From: Paenibacillus rubinfantis
GTDB taxonomy: Bacteria; Bacillota; Bacilli; Paenibacillales; Paenibacillaceae
NCBI RefSeq assembly: GCF_001486505.1
Contig: NZ_LN909065.1
Location: forward strand, 744,001-808,000
DNA length: 64,000 bases
Reading direction: 5' to 3'
The notes under the pieces were generated by a model. It saw only the letters and a list, made by a program, of their open reading frames with translations, did no database searches and was not told the DNA's origin. Made by a program: the position numbers and the translations under genes. This document shows positions 1 through 8,380 of this stretch, piece after piece. The number at the start of each line of letters is the position of its first letter. Position 1 is the first letter of the stretch.

Positions 1-3000
1 CGACTCGATAAACTCGATGTCGTCCTGGTGTTCTTCCAGAGCTTCGGTTAGGGCGTCATATCTGGCCTCGGTGAGCCGTTTCTCCTCGTCGTAGGCTTTC
101 TCCTTCTCGTCCTTCTCGTCCTCCAGCTTGTCCTTCTGATCTTCCAGGTCGCGCTTCCGGAGCTCCCGGCTATGCTCGAGCTGCATCCGCTCGATTTCAG
201 CCGTAATGTCGGCCAGCTCCTTACGTCCTTCCGGGGAAACTGCAGTGCTTAGCAGAGCTTGACGAGCCTTCTTTTCGGCCAATTGTGTTTCATAATCAGC
301 GTCGGCGTTGAGCTCTTCTTCCTTCTTCAGCAGCTCATCGATGGCGGCAATCTTCTCGTTTTGAGCATCCAGGTATTCTTGCCGCCTCTTATCGATCGCG
401 TCCAGATCCGCCTGCTTCGCTTTCTCGATCGCCTTCAACTCGGACTTAACGAGATCATCATTCTGCTTTTGGTATTCCTTCACGCGTTCTTCCCGGGCCT
501 TGGCAGCCTCCTTCTCGGCATCCTCCTGCAGCTTGATTAACTCCTTTTTAGCCCGGTAAAGCTCCTCGTCGGCCTGCTTGTAATTCTCGCTGTCCTTGGC
601 GTAACGATCCCGCACCCTGGTCCAAGCGTCGATCTTCATCTGAGCGATTTCACTTTCGGATTTTCCGGACTCCTCCATCCGGCGCTCCTCGCGGTCGATC
701 CATTCAGCCGAAAAGTCGTATCTGGACTTAACGCTGTCCTCCTGCAGGCGTTTTAGTTGCAGGTTCATCTGGCGCTCGTCCTCGATCGACTCCTTGAGGT
801 GCTTCTGGTGCTGCTTACGCACCTTTTCATAGGCCTTGATCTGCTGGTCTGCTGTCCAGTCGTACATTTCGGACTGATATTGCACCGTGGCGATAGCGGC
901 GTCGTAGGCGTCTTTTCGGAGCTCTGCGGCGGTCTTACCGGCTTGCTCCTTTTTCTCTTTACCGGGTTTAGTTAAGTTGATTCCATTTTTTATACTGCTA
1001 TCCGAGAAATCTCCACTGGTTAAGCTATTTAGCGCCCGTTGCATTTCCCGCTCTTGCTCAGCGAAGGCATTTTGTTCCGCATACAGATCGTTCAGCTTGC
1101 TCTGTTTACTCTCCGTATCCGTTAGGAAATTAGAAACTGATGGGTTCGCTTTCTTCAAAGCATCGCTCACGCCTGATTTTACCGGGCCTTTTCCCTCACT
1201 GATGTTCCGAGCTCCATTGAGTGCATTCATTGCGCCAAGCAATTTCTCATAGTTCTTAATTTGCGCCTCAACCGATTTGCGCTGCTGCTCCGTTGTCGTA
1301 ATCAGGTTCTGGATATACGTTTTTTGCGACTGCACGGACTGATTTATGAAATCGCGGTCCTTTTGAATTTGCGTTTCGATAAGATCGATGTTTTGCCCGC
1401 GGATACGCCCTTCCTCATCCATGATGGCGTTTAAATCCGGATACTCTCGTTTTAAAGCATTGACGGTTGCTATCAATTCCTGTTTCTGCGCGGTGTCGAG
1501 TTCCTGTTTGGAGTTCAGTTCATGATATTTTGCAACCAGCTTATCAACAGAATCTAGGGTTTGTTTCTTTGTGGCCAGATCGTTTATTTCTTCTTTCCGC
1601 ATCTCGAATAAGGCAGTCGTTGAGTTTTCGGCAGCCTTTTTCATCTCCGCCAGCTTTGCTGTAGCATCTTCAACACCGTCGTAACCCATCTCGCGAAGCT
1701 TCTTGTCCATTTTTTCAAGTTCATCGTTGATGTCCATGGCCTCAGACAACATTTCCGGAGTACCCTGTCCTTTTTCAGCAAGAGCTTCCATCTCGTTTAA
1801 GCGTTCTTGCAGGAGCGCGCGCTCGTGTAGTACTCCATTCAGTTCCTCAGTCTTCTTCTGGAGTTCTTCCAGTTCTGCAACCGAGCGATTAAGCGGAGAC
1901 TGGTTAAGGGTCTCATTGAGCGATTTTTGAGCCTCATCGTGTTTTCTTACGCTCTCAGCTGCCTGATTCGACCACGATGCGATAGCGGAAATACCAGCGA
2001 CAAGAGCTCCGATAGCAAGGGATACCGCACCGATAATTGGGAAACTGATCTGCAACCCTTTAAGCGCGATTGCCACCGCGCCAATCGCGGCTGCCAAACC
2101 AAGCGCGCCGACAGTAGCTGCAGGCAAGGCGACTATAGCCGCTTGTAATGCAGGGTTCAGGTCATTGAACCCAATCAATGCGCGCGTTATAGTCTCGGCT
2201 ACGTCCCGGATGGCCGGAGCGAACATATCTCCCACAGTAATGCCCGCCCCTTCGAGGGCAGACTGTAATTCGTTGATCGCCCCGTTGAGCGTATCCATTT
2301 GCACTTCAGCCACTTGTTGAGCAGTACCACCAGCGTTCTGGAGAGAAGAGGTGTAGTTGTCGAGGGTGGTTTTACCGTTTTTGATCAGGGTGATAAAGCC
2401 AGATGCGGCTTCGCGACCGACAAGCGTGGCTGCCACGTCGGCTTGCTGAGCCTCTGTCAGACGAGCAAAGGCGCCCTGTAATTGGCCTACGATACTCCCG
2501 AGCGGAAGTATGTGCCCTGAAGCATCCTGAATGCTCACGCCGAGCTGTTGCATATAAGAGGCTGCTTCTTGCGTAGGAGAAGCGAGCGCTAGTAGGATCG
2601 CTCGAAGTTGTGTCCCCGCCATTTCCCCTTTTATGCCTGCATTAGAAAGTTCGCCAACGGCTGCTGTCGCTTCCTCAATGCTGACGCCCATGCTCGCGGC
2701 CACCGGAGCGATGTATTTCATGGCCATCCCAAGATCCGTTATATCAGCATTGGTATCAATAGATGATTTTGCAAGCACGTCCGCAACCCTTCCGGACTCC
2801 TCCGCCGCTAGCCCGAACCCGTTCAGCGCTGAGGCTGCGATATCAGCTGTTGTAGCGAGATCCGTTTGTCCGGCCGCAGCGAGGTCGAGAAGCCCCGGCA
2901 TGGCAGAAAGAATGTCGTTGGTACGAAAACCAGCTTGCGCCAACAAGGCCTGCGCATCAGCTGCCTGGCTCGCGCTAAAGACTGTGCTCGACCCAAGTGC

Positions 3001-3516
3001 AATTGCCTGATCGCGAAGCGACTCAAATTCGGATCCGGTGGCCTGTGAGATCGCCTTGACGTTTGCCATTGACTGTTCAAATGTGCGCGAAGTTTCGATA
3101 GCCTTTGCAATTACAGCGGTCATTGCCACTGCTAAGCCAGCGTAAGCTGCTCCAAGCGTCTTCACTTCTTTGTTGAGTCCGCTTGCACCCTTCGCACTAT
3201 CTTCCAGTTCACGGGTTATCTTCGCTATCTCTGCTTCTGTTGCGCCTAAATTCTTGAGCTCCTTTGTAACTTCAGCAATCCCTTTGCGCAGTAACTCCGG
3301 ATTAGCTTGACGCAGCGCTTCGTTTATCTTGGCAACTTGTTTCCCAGATGCCCCTACGTTCGACAAAGCAGTATTAAGCTTGGTGAAGCTTAAAGCAGAG
3401 TCGCTCGCTCCTTTTCCAAGGTCGGCGATATCTTTCTTGGTAGTTTTTAATTCAACTTTGAATTGCGAGGCTTCCGCTGTCATTCGGGCCCTCAGCTCAC
3501 CAATTTCCGTTGCCAT
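1..3516 (-). CDS. Phage tail tape measure protein (3' end outside the window)
   Basis: This protein sets siphovirus tail length and is a scaffold and channel component of the tail. The frame is open from the ATG at 3516 to the window edge, so at least 1172 residues are present and the C-terminus is missing. The N-terminal third is alanine-rich and resembles the TP901-type tape measure core. A hydrophobic alanine/glycine stretch lies near residues 440-520. The rest is long charged coiled coil rich in Lys, Glu and Gln. The start follows a GGTGAGGAG ribosome site, just after the stop of the tail chaperone fusion, which is the normal order. The family call rests on size, composition and position; I am confident. 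Confidence 0.93.
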   Translation of the reverse strand, partial: MATEIGELRARMTAEASQFKVELKTTKKDIADLGKGASDSALSFTKLNTALSNVGASGKQVAKINEALRQANPELLRKGIAEVTKELKNLGATEAEIAKITRELEDSAKGASGLNKEVKTLGAAYAGLAVAMTAVIAKAIETSRTFEQSMANVKAISQATGSEFESLRDQAIALGSSTVFSASQAADAQALLAQAGFRTNDILSAMPGLLDLAAAGQTDLATTADIAASALNGFGLAAEESGRVADVLAKSSIDTNADITDLGMAMKYIAPVAASMGVSIEEATAAVGELSNAGIKGEMAGTQLRAILLALASPTQEAASYMQQLGVSIQDASGHILPLGSIVGQLQGAFARLTEAQQADVAATLVGREAASGFITLIKNGKTTLDNYTSSLQNAGGTAQQVAEVQMDTLNGAINELQSALEGAGITVGDMFAPAIRDVAETITRALIGFNDLNPALQAAIVALPAATVGALGLAAAIGAVAIALKGLQISFPIIGAVSLAIGALVAGISAIASWSNQAAESVRKHDEAQKSLNETLNQSPLNRSVAELEELQKKTEELNGVLHERALLQERLNEMEALAEKGQGTPEMLSEAMDINDELEKMDKKLREMGYDGVEDATAKLAEMKKAAENSTTALFEMRKEEINDLATKKQTLDSVDKLVAKYHELNSKQELDTAQKQELIATVNALKREYPDLNAIMDEEGRIRGQNIDLIETQIQKDRDFINQSVQSQKTYIQNLITTTEQQRKSVEAQIKNYEKLLGAMNALNGARNISEGKGPVKSGVSDALKKANPSVSNFLTDTESKQSKLNDLYAEQNAFAEQEREMQRALNSLTSGDFSDSSIKNGINLTKPGKEKKEQAGKTAAELRKDAYDAAIATVQYQSEMYDWTADQQIKAYEKVRKQHQKHLKESIEDERQMNLQLKRLQEDSVKSRYDFSAEWIDREERRMEESGKSESEIAQMKIDAWTRVRDRYAKDSENYKQADEELYRAKKELIKLQEDAEKEAAKAREERVKEYQKQNDDLVKSELKAIEKAKQADLDAIDKRRQEYLDAQNEKIAAIDELLKKEEELNADADYETQLAEKKARQALLSTAVSPEGRKELADITAEIERMQLEHSRELRKRDLEDQKDKLEDEKDEKEKAYDEEKRLTEARYDALTEALEEHQDDIEFIES

Positions 3517-3520
3517 CTCC

Positions 3521-4227
3521 TCACCGTCCCTTCATCCGTAATTTCAACGCCTCGTACTGCTCTTGGGCTGACTTTGGCTGCGGTGCCGGAGTCTTCGGAA
3601 GCACAGCTATATACCGATTTACGATCGCTTTCCGGGCTTCCTTGTCTGAGTTGTGCGGGAAAGCCACGATGTCGATCTGCTCCAACATCTCGGAGGCCCG
3701 TGCTTGATCCTTCAGCATGAGCAGTTCTGGCAGATCGATGAAATAGTACCCGTTCTCGATCTCGTACTGTGTCTTACCTAGAACAACACAGCAACGGAGC
3801 ACGAAATCATCATGGGTTATTGCTCGCCGGCCCGATTCATCCGCTTGACTATCGACTGCACGAACTGCTGCGCCACCGGGGGAATCAGGCCGCCTAAGTT
3901 TTTTAGGGCTTCGTTCATGTCGTTTCTCTCCCAGGTGAGCCGGAGGAACTCTGTGCATTCAGCAAAGCCAGCGTGTTCGTCCAAGTACTCGATCGGCAGG
4001 TCGCTAAGCAACGAAGTCAATTCATAAATCTCATCTATGGAAACGTCAGCGGCGGCCACGATGAACACCGCGCGATCTTTTTCGGGAGTCAGGAAAAGCT
4101 TCACAAGGTAATCGCCGATCGATCCGATGTGATCGGTCAGCTTTTTCAAGCGGTTTCTGGTCAGTTTCGGGATCTGAACTCGTTTATTTCCGAGCGTTAC
4201 AACATCCTTCTTAGCGAAGTTAAACAT
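3521..4227 (-). CDS. Tail assembly chaperone, -1 frameshift fusion (gpGT-like)
   Basis: This is the long product of a two-frame tail chaperone gene. Ribosomes start at 4227, read the short protein to the slippery heptamer at 3904-3898, shift back one base and continue to the stop at 3521, giving about 235 residues. The downstream frame has no good start of its own but stays open to 3521, and its last part (ITHDDFVLRCCVVLGK onward) looks like a real soluble domain. In lambda and many siphophages gpG and gpGT bind the tape measure and tail tube protein during assembly. Position between tube protein and tape measure, and the heptamer, make the call firm; shift efficiency cannot be seen. Confidence 0.85.
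3817..4227 (-). CDS. Tail assembly chaperone, short form (gpG-like)
   Basis: This is the unshifted product of the tail chaperone gene, 136 residues. It starts MFNFAKKDV and is a small acidic and basic mixed helical protein, as expected for gpG-type chaperones that coat the tape measure protein. Translation past the slippery codons AAA AAC continues for about 26 more codons and stops at TAA. It lies directly after the tail tube gene on the same strand and upstream of the tape measure gene. Sequence similarity to lambda gpG is not obvious by eye; the assignment rests on order, size and the frameshift arrangement. Confidence 0.82.
   Translation of the reverse strand: MFNFAKKDVVTLGNKRVQIPKLTRNRLKKLTDHIGSIGDYLVKLFLTPEKDRAVFIVAAADVSIDEIYELTSLLSDLPIEYLDEHAGFAECTEFLRLTWERNDMNEALKNLGGLIPPVAQQFVQSIVKRMNRAGEQ
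3898..3904 (-). other. Programmed -1 ribosomal frameshift site, A AAA AAC
   Basis: On the minus strand the chaperone frame reads CTA AAA AAC TTA, placing a canonical X XXY YYZ heptamer in the correct phase for simultaneous -1 slippage. The -1 frame is open from here to 3521 and the zero frame ends at 3817. GC-rich sequence follows directly (GGCGGCC and later GGTGGCGC), which could form a stimulating structure, although I have not folded it. Confidence 0.85.
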
Positions 4228-4254
4228 CTTCGATCATTCCTCTCAAGGAAATAG

Positions 4255-4281
4255 AAAAAAGGAGAAGGCGCCTGCCTCCCC
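4255..4281 (-). terminator. Stem-loop with T tract after the tail tube gene
   Basis: On the minus strand a GC-rich hairpin with two wobble pairs (GGGGGAGGC pairing with GCCTTCTCC) is followed by six Ts. It lies between the tail tube gene and the chaperone gene, so it may only attenuate late transcription. Confidence 0.5.
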
Positions 4282-4301
4282 CTTTGCTTTGATTCGTATA
4301 A

Positions 4302-4850
4302 TTAGACCGTAACGGCGATGTCGCCCCAGGTATAGAGTAAACCTTTCGGAGTTGCTTTCAGAGACGGATAAGCCGCAGCTGAAATAGGGAAACGGCGATT
4401 GTTATCGAGGCCGTAAAACGCGTTCAAATCAAATTTAATGCCAACCGACTCGATATAGATGTACTGACTGGGATCAGAGACGCCTTGCGGCATAATAACT
4501 GCTCGCTTACGGGGCAATCTTTTGCCGGCCAATCCTGTTACTTGATATTTAACTTTAGTCGGATCGGTTGCATTCTGAACCTTCAAGGCGTTCGGGTTAT
4601 ATTTCAGCACTTTCTCAAAGTCCATATCCGGCGTTTCGAAGTTGATCGCTCCGGTCGTACCTGTAGTGAAAGAATCGACCGCTGCAGTGCCCGTTTGATC
4701 CGTTGTTGGCTCGTAATAGGTTGTCGTGGTAGTAAAAGTGATACCACCTTGTGTTTGGTCGATTGTGATAGCGTCAGCTTCTTCCTGACCGTTCTCATCA
4801 ATACCCCAAACGAAGATCCCCGGGCCAGCATAAATCGCGATATCGTCCAT
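4302..4850 (-). CDS. Major tail tube protein
   Basis: A 182-residue, threonine- and aspartate-rich beta-type protein beginning MDDIAIYAGPGIFVWG. It fits the tail tube subunit of siphophages: right size, no membrane segment, and placed between the tail terminator gene and the tail chaperone pair. Tube subunits stack into hexamers around the tape measure to form the DNA channel. A predicted hairpin with T tract follows. No catalytic motif is expected. The call is from composition and gene order; an alternative would be a different virion structural protein. Confidence 0.8.
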   Translation of the reverse strand: MDDIAIYAGPGIFVWGIDENGQEEADAITIDQTQGGITFTTTTTYYEPTTDQTGTAAVDSFTTGTTGAINFETPDMDFEKVLKYNPNALKVQNATDPTKVKYQVTGLAGKRLPRKRAVIMPQGVSDPSQYIYIESVGIKFDLNAFYGLDNNRRFPISAAAYPSLKATPKGLLYTWGDIAVTV

Positions 4851-4853
4851 TGA

Positions 4854-5258
4854 TTATTCCTCCTTCGTATAAAACATAAAATTTGTCGAAAACGTTGGTC
4901 TATCTGCATCATCGAGACCGAGTGAAATCGGCGATGGTTGTGCGGCGGTGCTGGAGATTACCCAAGCAGATCCGGCTTGATAGTTCACTCGGCGGTGCAG
5001 ATGTTTAATAAGCTTTTTCCCTAGCGCTTCGGTCGCGGCCATGTTAGCCGGCAGCGTCTTGTAAGACTTTCCTTTGATGATCACCTGGAATGTCGGCCGT
5101 TCCGTTGGTACATACTCGTGGGGAGCATACCCGCCGGTACCGAAGACGAAGAGGCAAGGGAGTTTATTCTCCGGGATTTCTGCCGGGAGAAAGTTGGGAT
5201 CCGGATAAACGGTGAAGCCCGCGCCAGTAAGATAGGTGATCAGATCATTTGCAAGCAT
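4854..5258 (-). CDS. Tail terminator / minor capsid family protein
   Basis: A 134-residue protein starting MLANDLITYL and ending FMFYTKEE. The length, alpha-beta pattern and position, between the gp10-like protein and the tail tube, fit the tail-completion (terminator) ring protein, annotated in many Bacillota phages as a minor capsid protein. It would cap the tube and join it to the head connector. Spacing to its neighbours is only a few bases, so it belongs to the late operon. I see no motif that proves it. Confidence 0.7.
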   Translation of the reverse strand: MLANDLITYLTGAGFTVYPDPNFLPAEIPENKLPCLFVFGTGGYAPHEYVPTERPTFQVIIKGKSYKTLPANMAATEALGKKLIKHLHRRVNYQAGSAWVISSTAAQPSPISLGLDDADRPTFSTNFMFYTKEE

Positions 5259-5262
5259 AACG

Positions 5263-5712
5263 TTATCCCTCCAATACCTTCGAAAGCTCCTCGAGGATAT
5301 GCTGCTCGTTCATCTTCAAGGCGTTCTCCAGGAACTTTTTCCCCGGCATGTAGCCGTTGTAAGCTCCCTTGCTGATTGTCTTTTCACCCGGGGTAAGCTC
5401 CACCAACCGGCCGTTCTTTGTCTTGCGGAAGCCCTCATGCTGCACGACAGCATAATCGTCAACCTCCGGGCTTGCCCCGAGGTCAATGTACATACCAGCA
5501 ATGGACCGTTTCACCTCACCAACGACCAACGCGGCCTCCAGGTCGCCGGTGTCGATCGGAGCGAGCCGTTTCGCATCAGCAATAACCTTCAAGGCCAACC
5601 TAGTGAGGGTTTCATCCAGCCGGCGATCCAAGTCCTTCTCCAGCCTGTCCAAGCGATTGACCATCGCCTCAATACCTTCTAGGCTGAAGCTAAATATTTT
5701 GCGGCCGCCCAT
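5263..5712 (-). CDS. HK97 gp10-like head-tail connector protein
   Basis: A 149-residue protein with the pattern typical of HK97-gp10-like proteins: an N-terminal helix with basic and leucine residues, a central segment RLAPIDTGDLEAALVV (the 'P-DTG-L' hallmark of the family), then a beta-rich part ending in a helical tail. These proteins are neck or tail-completion components. The gene overlaps the upstream head-closure gene by about 20 bases, consistent with translational coupling. The PIDTGDLEA segment makes the family call strong. Confidence 0.85.
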   Translation of the reverse strand: MGGRKIFSFSLEGIEAMVNRLDRLEKDLDRRLDETLTRLALKVIADAKRLAPIDTGDLEAALVVGEVKRSIAGMYIDLGASPEVDDYAVVQHEGFRKTKNGRLVELTPGEKTISKGAYNGYMPGKKFLENALKMNEQHILEELSKVLEG

Positions 5713-6022
5713 AGACGACGACCTCCTTCACATCGTCGGTGCCAAGATACTTCCGAACCTCGATATGAGCGATTTCGCAGCGGATCGTCACGCCAAGCTT
5801 ATTGACGTAAACGATGTAATCATCGAAGCCTACAGCATTGAGACCTGGGAGATAGATCGTATAAGCGATCTGGACTTCCTCACCGCGGCCATTGCGGATG
5901 AGACGCTGCTCCTCGATAACCTTGGTCGATTTTTCGGTAGGCGAAGGCGGCAGTGGGCGTCCCCAGTCGTCCACCTCAGAATGCCAATGGACCACTTTTG
6001 CCGGATAACCGAAGATGCTCAT
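5690..6022 (-). CDS. Head closure protein (connector stopper)
   Basis: A 110-residue beta-rich protein. The ATG at 6022 overlaps the stop of the upstream adaptor as ATGA and sits behind a GGGTG ribosome site; a GTG start three codons earlier is also possible. Proteins of this size between the adaptor and a gp10-like protein usually close the portal channel after packaging (head-tail stopper). The sequence has alternating hydrophobic strands (VQIAYTIYLPG, DDYIVYVNKLGV) consistent with the small beta-barrel of that family. Called from pattern and order. Confidence 0.72.
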   Translation of the reverse strand: MSIFGYPAKVVHWHSEVDDWGRPLPPSPTEKSTKVIEEQRLIRNGRGEEVQIAYTIYLPGLNAVGFDDYIVYVNKLGVTIRCEIAHIEVRKYLGTDDVKEVVVYGRPQNI

Positions 6023-6408
6023 ATAAGACACCCGCCAAACTGCTGCTGTGCGGTCTGCTCCGCCTCTTCTGCCGCGATCTCATCAGCCGTAGGCCCGAGC
6101 AACTCCCGCACGTCAGGAGCAACCGCAGGCCGCTCGCCGTCCTTATAGGAGACAGATTCACCGTTGTCCGTGATCGTTTTGACGTTATGCTTCAGGTACT
6201 TGAGCGCTGGGTCGATGCCCTGTAGCTCCCAGACCGCCTGAAAAGCAACGATCGAAACGGCCATAGGGCTGATTTCCGGGTACCAGCGAGCGAGATTCCG
6301 TTCTGCCTGAACGACGGCCACGGCCTGCTTCTGCTCACTCGCCCGGTCCCAGGCATCGGTGTCCAACATGTTTGCGGCGATCCAATCAGCCACTTCTTGA
6401 CGATCCAT
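6019..6408 (-). CDS. Head-tail adaptor protein (gp6-like connector)
   Basis: A 129-residue mostly helical protein beginning MDRQEVADWIAANM. Helical adaptor proteins bind under the portal ring and prepare it for the stopper; this gene lies in that slot, after the capsid genes and before the head-closure gene. The C-terminal part is acidic and glutamine-rich. Stop and next start overlap as ATGA. No diagnostic motif is visible, so the role is inferred from order, length and helical character. Confidence 0.68.
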   Translation of the reverse strand: MDRQEVADWIAANMLDTDAWDRASEQKQAVAVVQAERNLARWYPEISPMAVSIVAFQAVWELQGIDPALKYLKHNVKTITDNGESVSYKDGERPAVAPDVRELLGPTADEIAAEEAEQTAQQQFGGCLI

Positions 6409-6418
6409 CAGCGATCAC

Positions 6419-6778
6419 CTACTTTTGCTCTTTGGCTGCGATCTCCGCGGTCAGCGTTTCAGCGTCCTTCTCATCAGCCCCATCGATTCCGAGTTCGGCG
6501 GCCTTTTTCCGGAGGGCTTTCAGTTGCTTCTCAGCGTCCTTCCTGGCTTTTTCCTCGACTGCTTTACGCTCAGCTTCCTCCGCTTCAGCCTTTGCTTTAG
6601 CCGCTGCCGCTTCTTCTGCTGAGATCTGCTCATGTGTCTTTTCGACTTTGATGCCGGCGCTGATTTTGACGATACGCTCGCCCTCTGCCTCTTCAACATC
6701 ATTGATGACTTCATTCGGGCCGTACCATTTACCACCGTATTTCACGGTACCAGTTACCTTAATGTCCACGCTTACCAC
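6419..6778 (-). CDS. Phage structural-region protein with charged coiled coil
   Basis: A 119-residue protein. Residues 1-45 look like a small beta module (VTGTVKYGGKWYGPNEVI), then roughly 60 residues of Ala/Glu/Lys-rich coiled coil, ending with a short segment ELGIDGADEKDAETLTAEI that resembles a small helix-extended-loop-helix module. It sits between the major capsid gene and the adaptor gene. The modular make-up would suit a head-attached fibre or spacer protein, but this is inference. I do not recognise a named family with confidence. Confidence 0.65.
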   Translation of the reverse strand: MVSVDIKVTGTVKYGGKWYGPNEVINDVEEAEGERIVKISAGIKVEKTHEQISAEEAAAAKAKAEAEEAERKAVEEKARKDAEKQLKALRKKAAELGIDGADEKDAETLTAEIAAKEQK

Positions 6779-6788
6779 CCTTTCAATA

Positions 6789-6813
6789 ATGATAAGCGCC
6801 CCGAAGGGCGCCT
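6789..6813 (-). terminator. Hairpin after the major capsid gene
   Basis: Minus-strand stem GGCGCCC with loop TTC and GGGGCGC, followed by a weak T-containing tract. It lies just after the capsid gene stop and may trim capsid mRNA or limit read-through. Confidence 0.5.
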
Positions 6814-6816
6814 CTG

Positions 6817-7950
6817 TTAGATAACCGTTGCCGAAATGACACTGTCAGCGTACGGGAATACTGGGAACGCCAGGTTAACGCCCACCGTACGCACGCGCAG
6901 CGGATGCCGACTTGCAACGTCACGGAAGACGAAAATCCCATTATCCCCGGAACCAACGCTGTCGTAACCGCCCATCAGTTCCTCCGTCGTCGTAGCCCAG
7001 AGGTAGTTGCCCAGCGGGTCGGACGGAAGCATCACAAAGCGATCAACTGGCGCCATGCGGACGTTTGTGAACGCCAGCTTTCCGCTGGAGAGAGTATCGT
7101 TTTCGACGCGCGCCTGCGTATCGTAGGCCACGATGCGAGGAAGCTCCAGCGAATCGGTCACAGCGTCCAACTGCGTCTTTGTAAGCTGAGGAGGATTTGC
7201 GCTACCGGACGGATCGCCGTGGTAAGCAATTCTGACGGACTTGTTCTGCAGCAAGAGTGCAATGATTTTTTGCGTCGTGAACGCCCGCGTCAGTTTGACA
7301 CCGCGGTCAGATTGGATTTCGTACCAGGTCTGCATATCAGCAAGAGGTGTCGAGTTTTCCGTATCCGACCACTTGTCCGTACCGGACAGCACCGGCTTTT
7401 GCTCGGACGTGTAGCCGTAGTCGACGGAGAGTCTGACATCTCCCTCGGCGTAGGATACAGCTCCGGTCGATACGGCCTGCATAGCGATCCACTCACGCCG
7501 AGCGTTGATGGAATCGACAGCATATTTGGCATCGTCAAGTTGATCCCGGATGATCGATTGGATCTCTTGCTGCCGGAGGCCTTGGCTACGGCCAGCGATC
7601 AGCAGCAGGCGGATCAGTTTCTCATCCATCCAACGGCCGCGCTGGATTTTCGGGATTTCCACCCGGTCACCCTTCACCCCTTCACGGGAGCCGTACCGTG
7701 TTTCGGTACCAAGCTCTGCAATTTGCGCCATAACCGGCAAGCGAGAGGAGGATTTGATCACGTCAACCGTGAGCTCGTCCGTCTGGCGTGCTGGGAACAG
7801 CAGGTTCTGCCAGTAGTCGTTCGGGACGGTGAGGTTCGACGCGTACGTCAGCAGCTCTTCTCCGGAAAGTGCATCCTCCAGCATGCTGATTTCATCTGGA
7901 TCCGCAAACGTTTGGAGATTCAACTTATAGCGAAATTTTTGCGTAGTCAT
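6817..7950 (-). CDS. Major capsid protein, lambda gpE-type
   Basis: A 377-residue protein of the phage capsid E family (HK97 fold), the shell subunit of the head. Evidence: length, the decoration protein and scaffold genes directly upstream, and central features such as LPVMAQIAELGTETRYGSR and the C-terminal stretch DVASRHPLRVRTVGVNLAFP that are usual for gpE relatives. The N-terminus MTTQKFRYKLNLQTFAD carries the same KLNLQ-x-FA motif as the scaffold protein. The reading frame is intact and a hairpin follows the stop. Confidence 0.92.
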   Translation of the reverse strand: MTTQKFRYKLNLQTFADPDEISMLEDALSGEELLTYASNLTVPNDYWQNLLFPARQTDELTVDVIKSSSRLPVMAQIAELGTETRYGSREGVKGDRVEIPKIQRGRWMDEKLIRLLLIAGRSQGLRQQEIQSIIRDQLDDAKYAVDSINARREWIAMQAVSTGAVSYAEGDVRLSVDYGYTSEQKPVLSGTDKWSDTENSTPLADMQTWYEIQSDRGVKLTRAFTTQKIIALLLQNKSVRIAYHGDPSGSANPPQLTKTQLDAVTDSLELPRIVAYDTQARVENDTLSSGKLAFTNVRMAPVDRFVMLPSDPLGNYLWATTTEELMGGYDSVGSGDNGIFVFRDVASRHPLRVRTVGVNLAFPVFPYADSVISATVI

Positions 7951-7988
7951 GATATCGTATCAGTCCTTTCGAAATGAATTATTGTCGA

Positions 7989-8366
7989 TTAGGCAAAAGT
8001 GATTCCCGGCATCTTCCCCTTGAGCGTTGCATCAACGGCAATCGGGAGACGTGCAGTAATGACCTTGGCGACCTCGTATCCGCCCACCACGGCGTCGCCA
8101 TCTTTCACGTTGACGGTACGCTTAATGATCACCGTCGGGTTCTGGCTGCCGTCGGTGCCATCGGACTTATATGGCACGTACTTGCCGGTCGCAGTCACCT
8201 TCGCCATCGGCATTCCCTTCTTGATGATCTTGTCCCCGTTGACATCGGCGGTGATCGCCGTGGAATCAATCGTGATCCCATTCGTTACCTCGCGGACAAC
8301 TTCGAGCGATGCCAGGATTTCATAGTCGTCCTGGACTTCAAATAGCGGTTTCGGTTGCAAACGCAT
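7989..8366 (-). CDS. Head decoration protein, lambda gpD-like
   Basis: A 125-residue protein that resembles the gpD family of capsid cementing proteins, which sit as trimers on the outside of the expanded head and stabilise it. The pattern of short strands (DYEILASLEVVREVTNGITI, then AKVITARLPIAV near the C-terminus) and the position between scaffold and gpE-type capsid gene match the lambda-like order. It is read from an ATG behind a GGAGGAAAT ribosome site. Presence with a gpE capsid supports the call. Confidence 0.85.
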   Translation of the reverse strand: MRLQPKPLFEVQDDYEILASLEVVREVTNGITIDSTAITADVNGDKIIKKGMPMAKVTATGKYVPYKSDGTDGSQNPTVIIKRTVNVKDGDAVVGGYEVAKVITARLPIAVDATLKGKMPGITFA

Positions 8367-8380
8367 GATTCATTTCCTCC

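Noticed and set aside
6904..7977. Plus-strand 357-codon frame opposite the capsid gene.
   Set aside because: Antisense shadow of the strongly supported capsid gene; Arg/His-rich composition typical of shadows.
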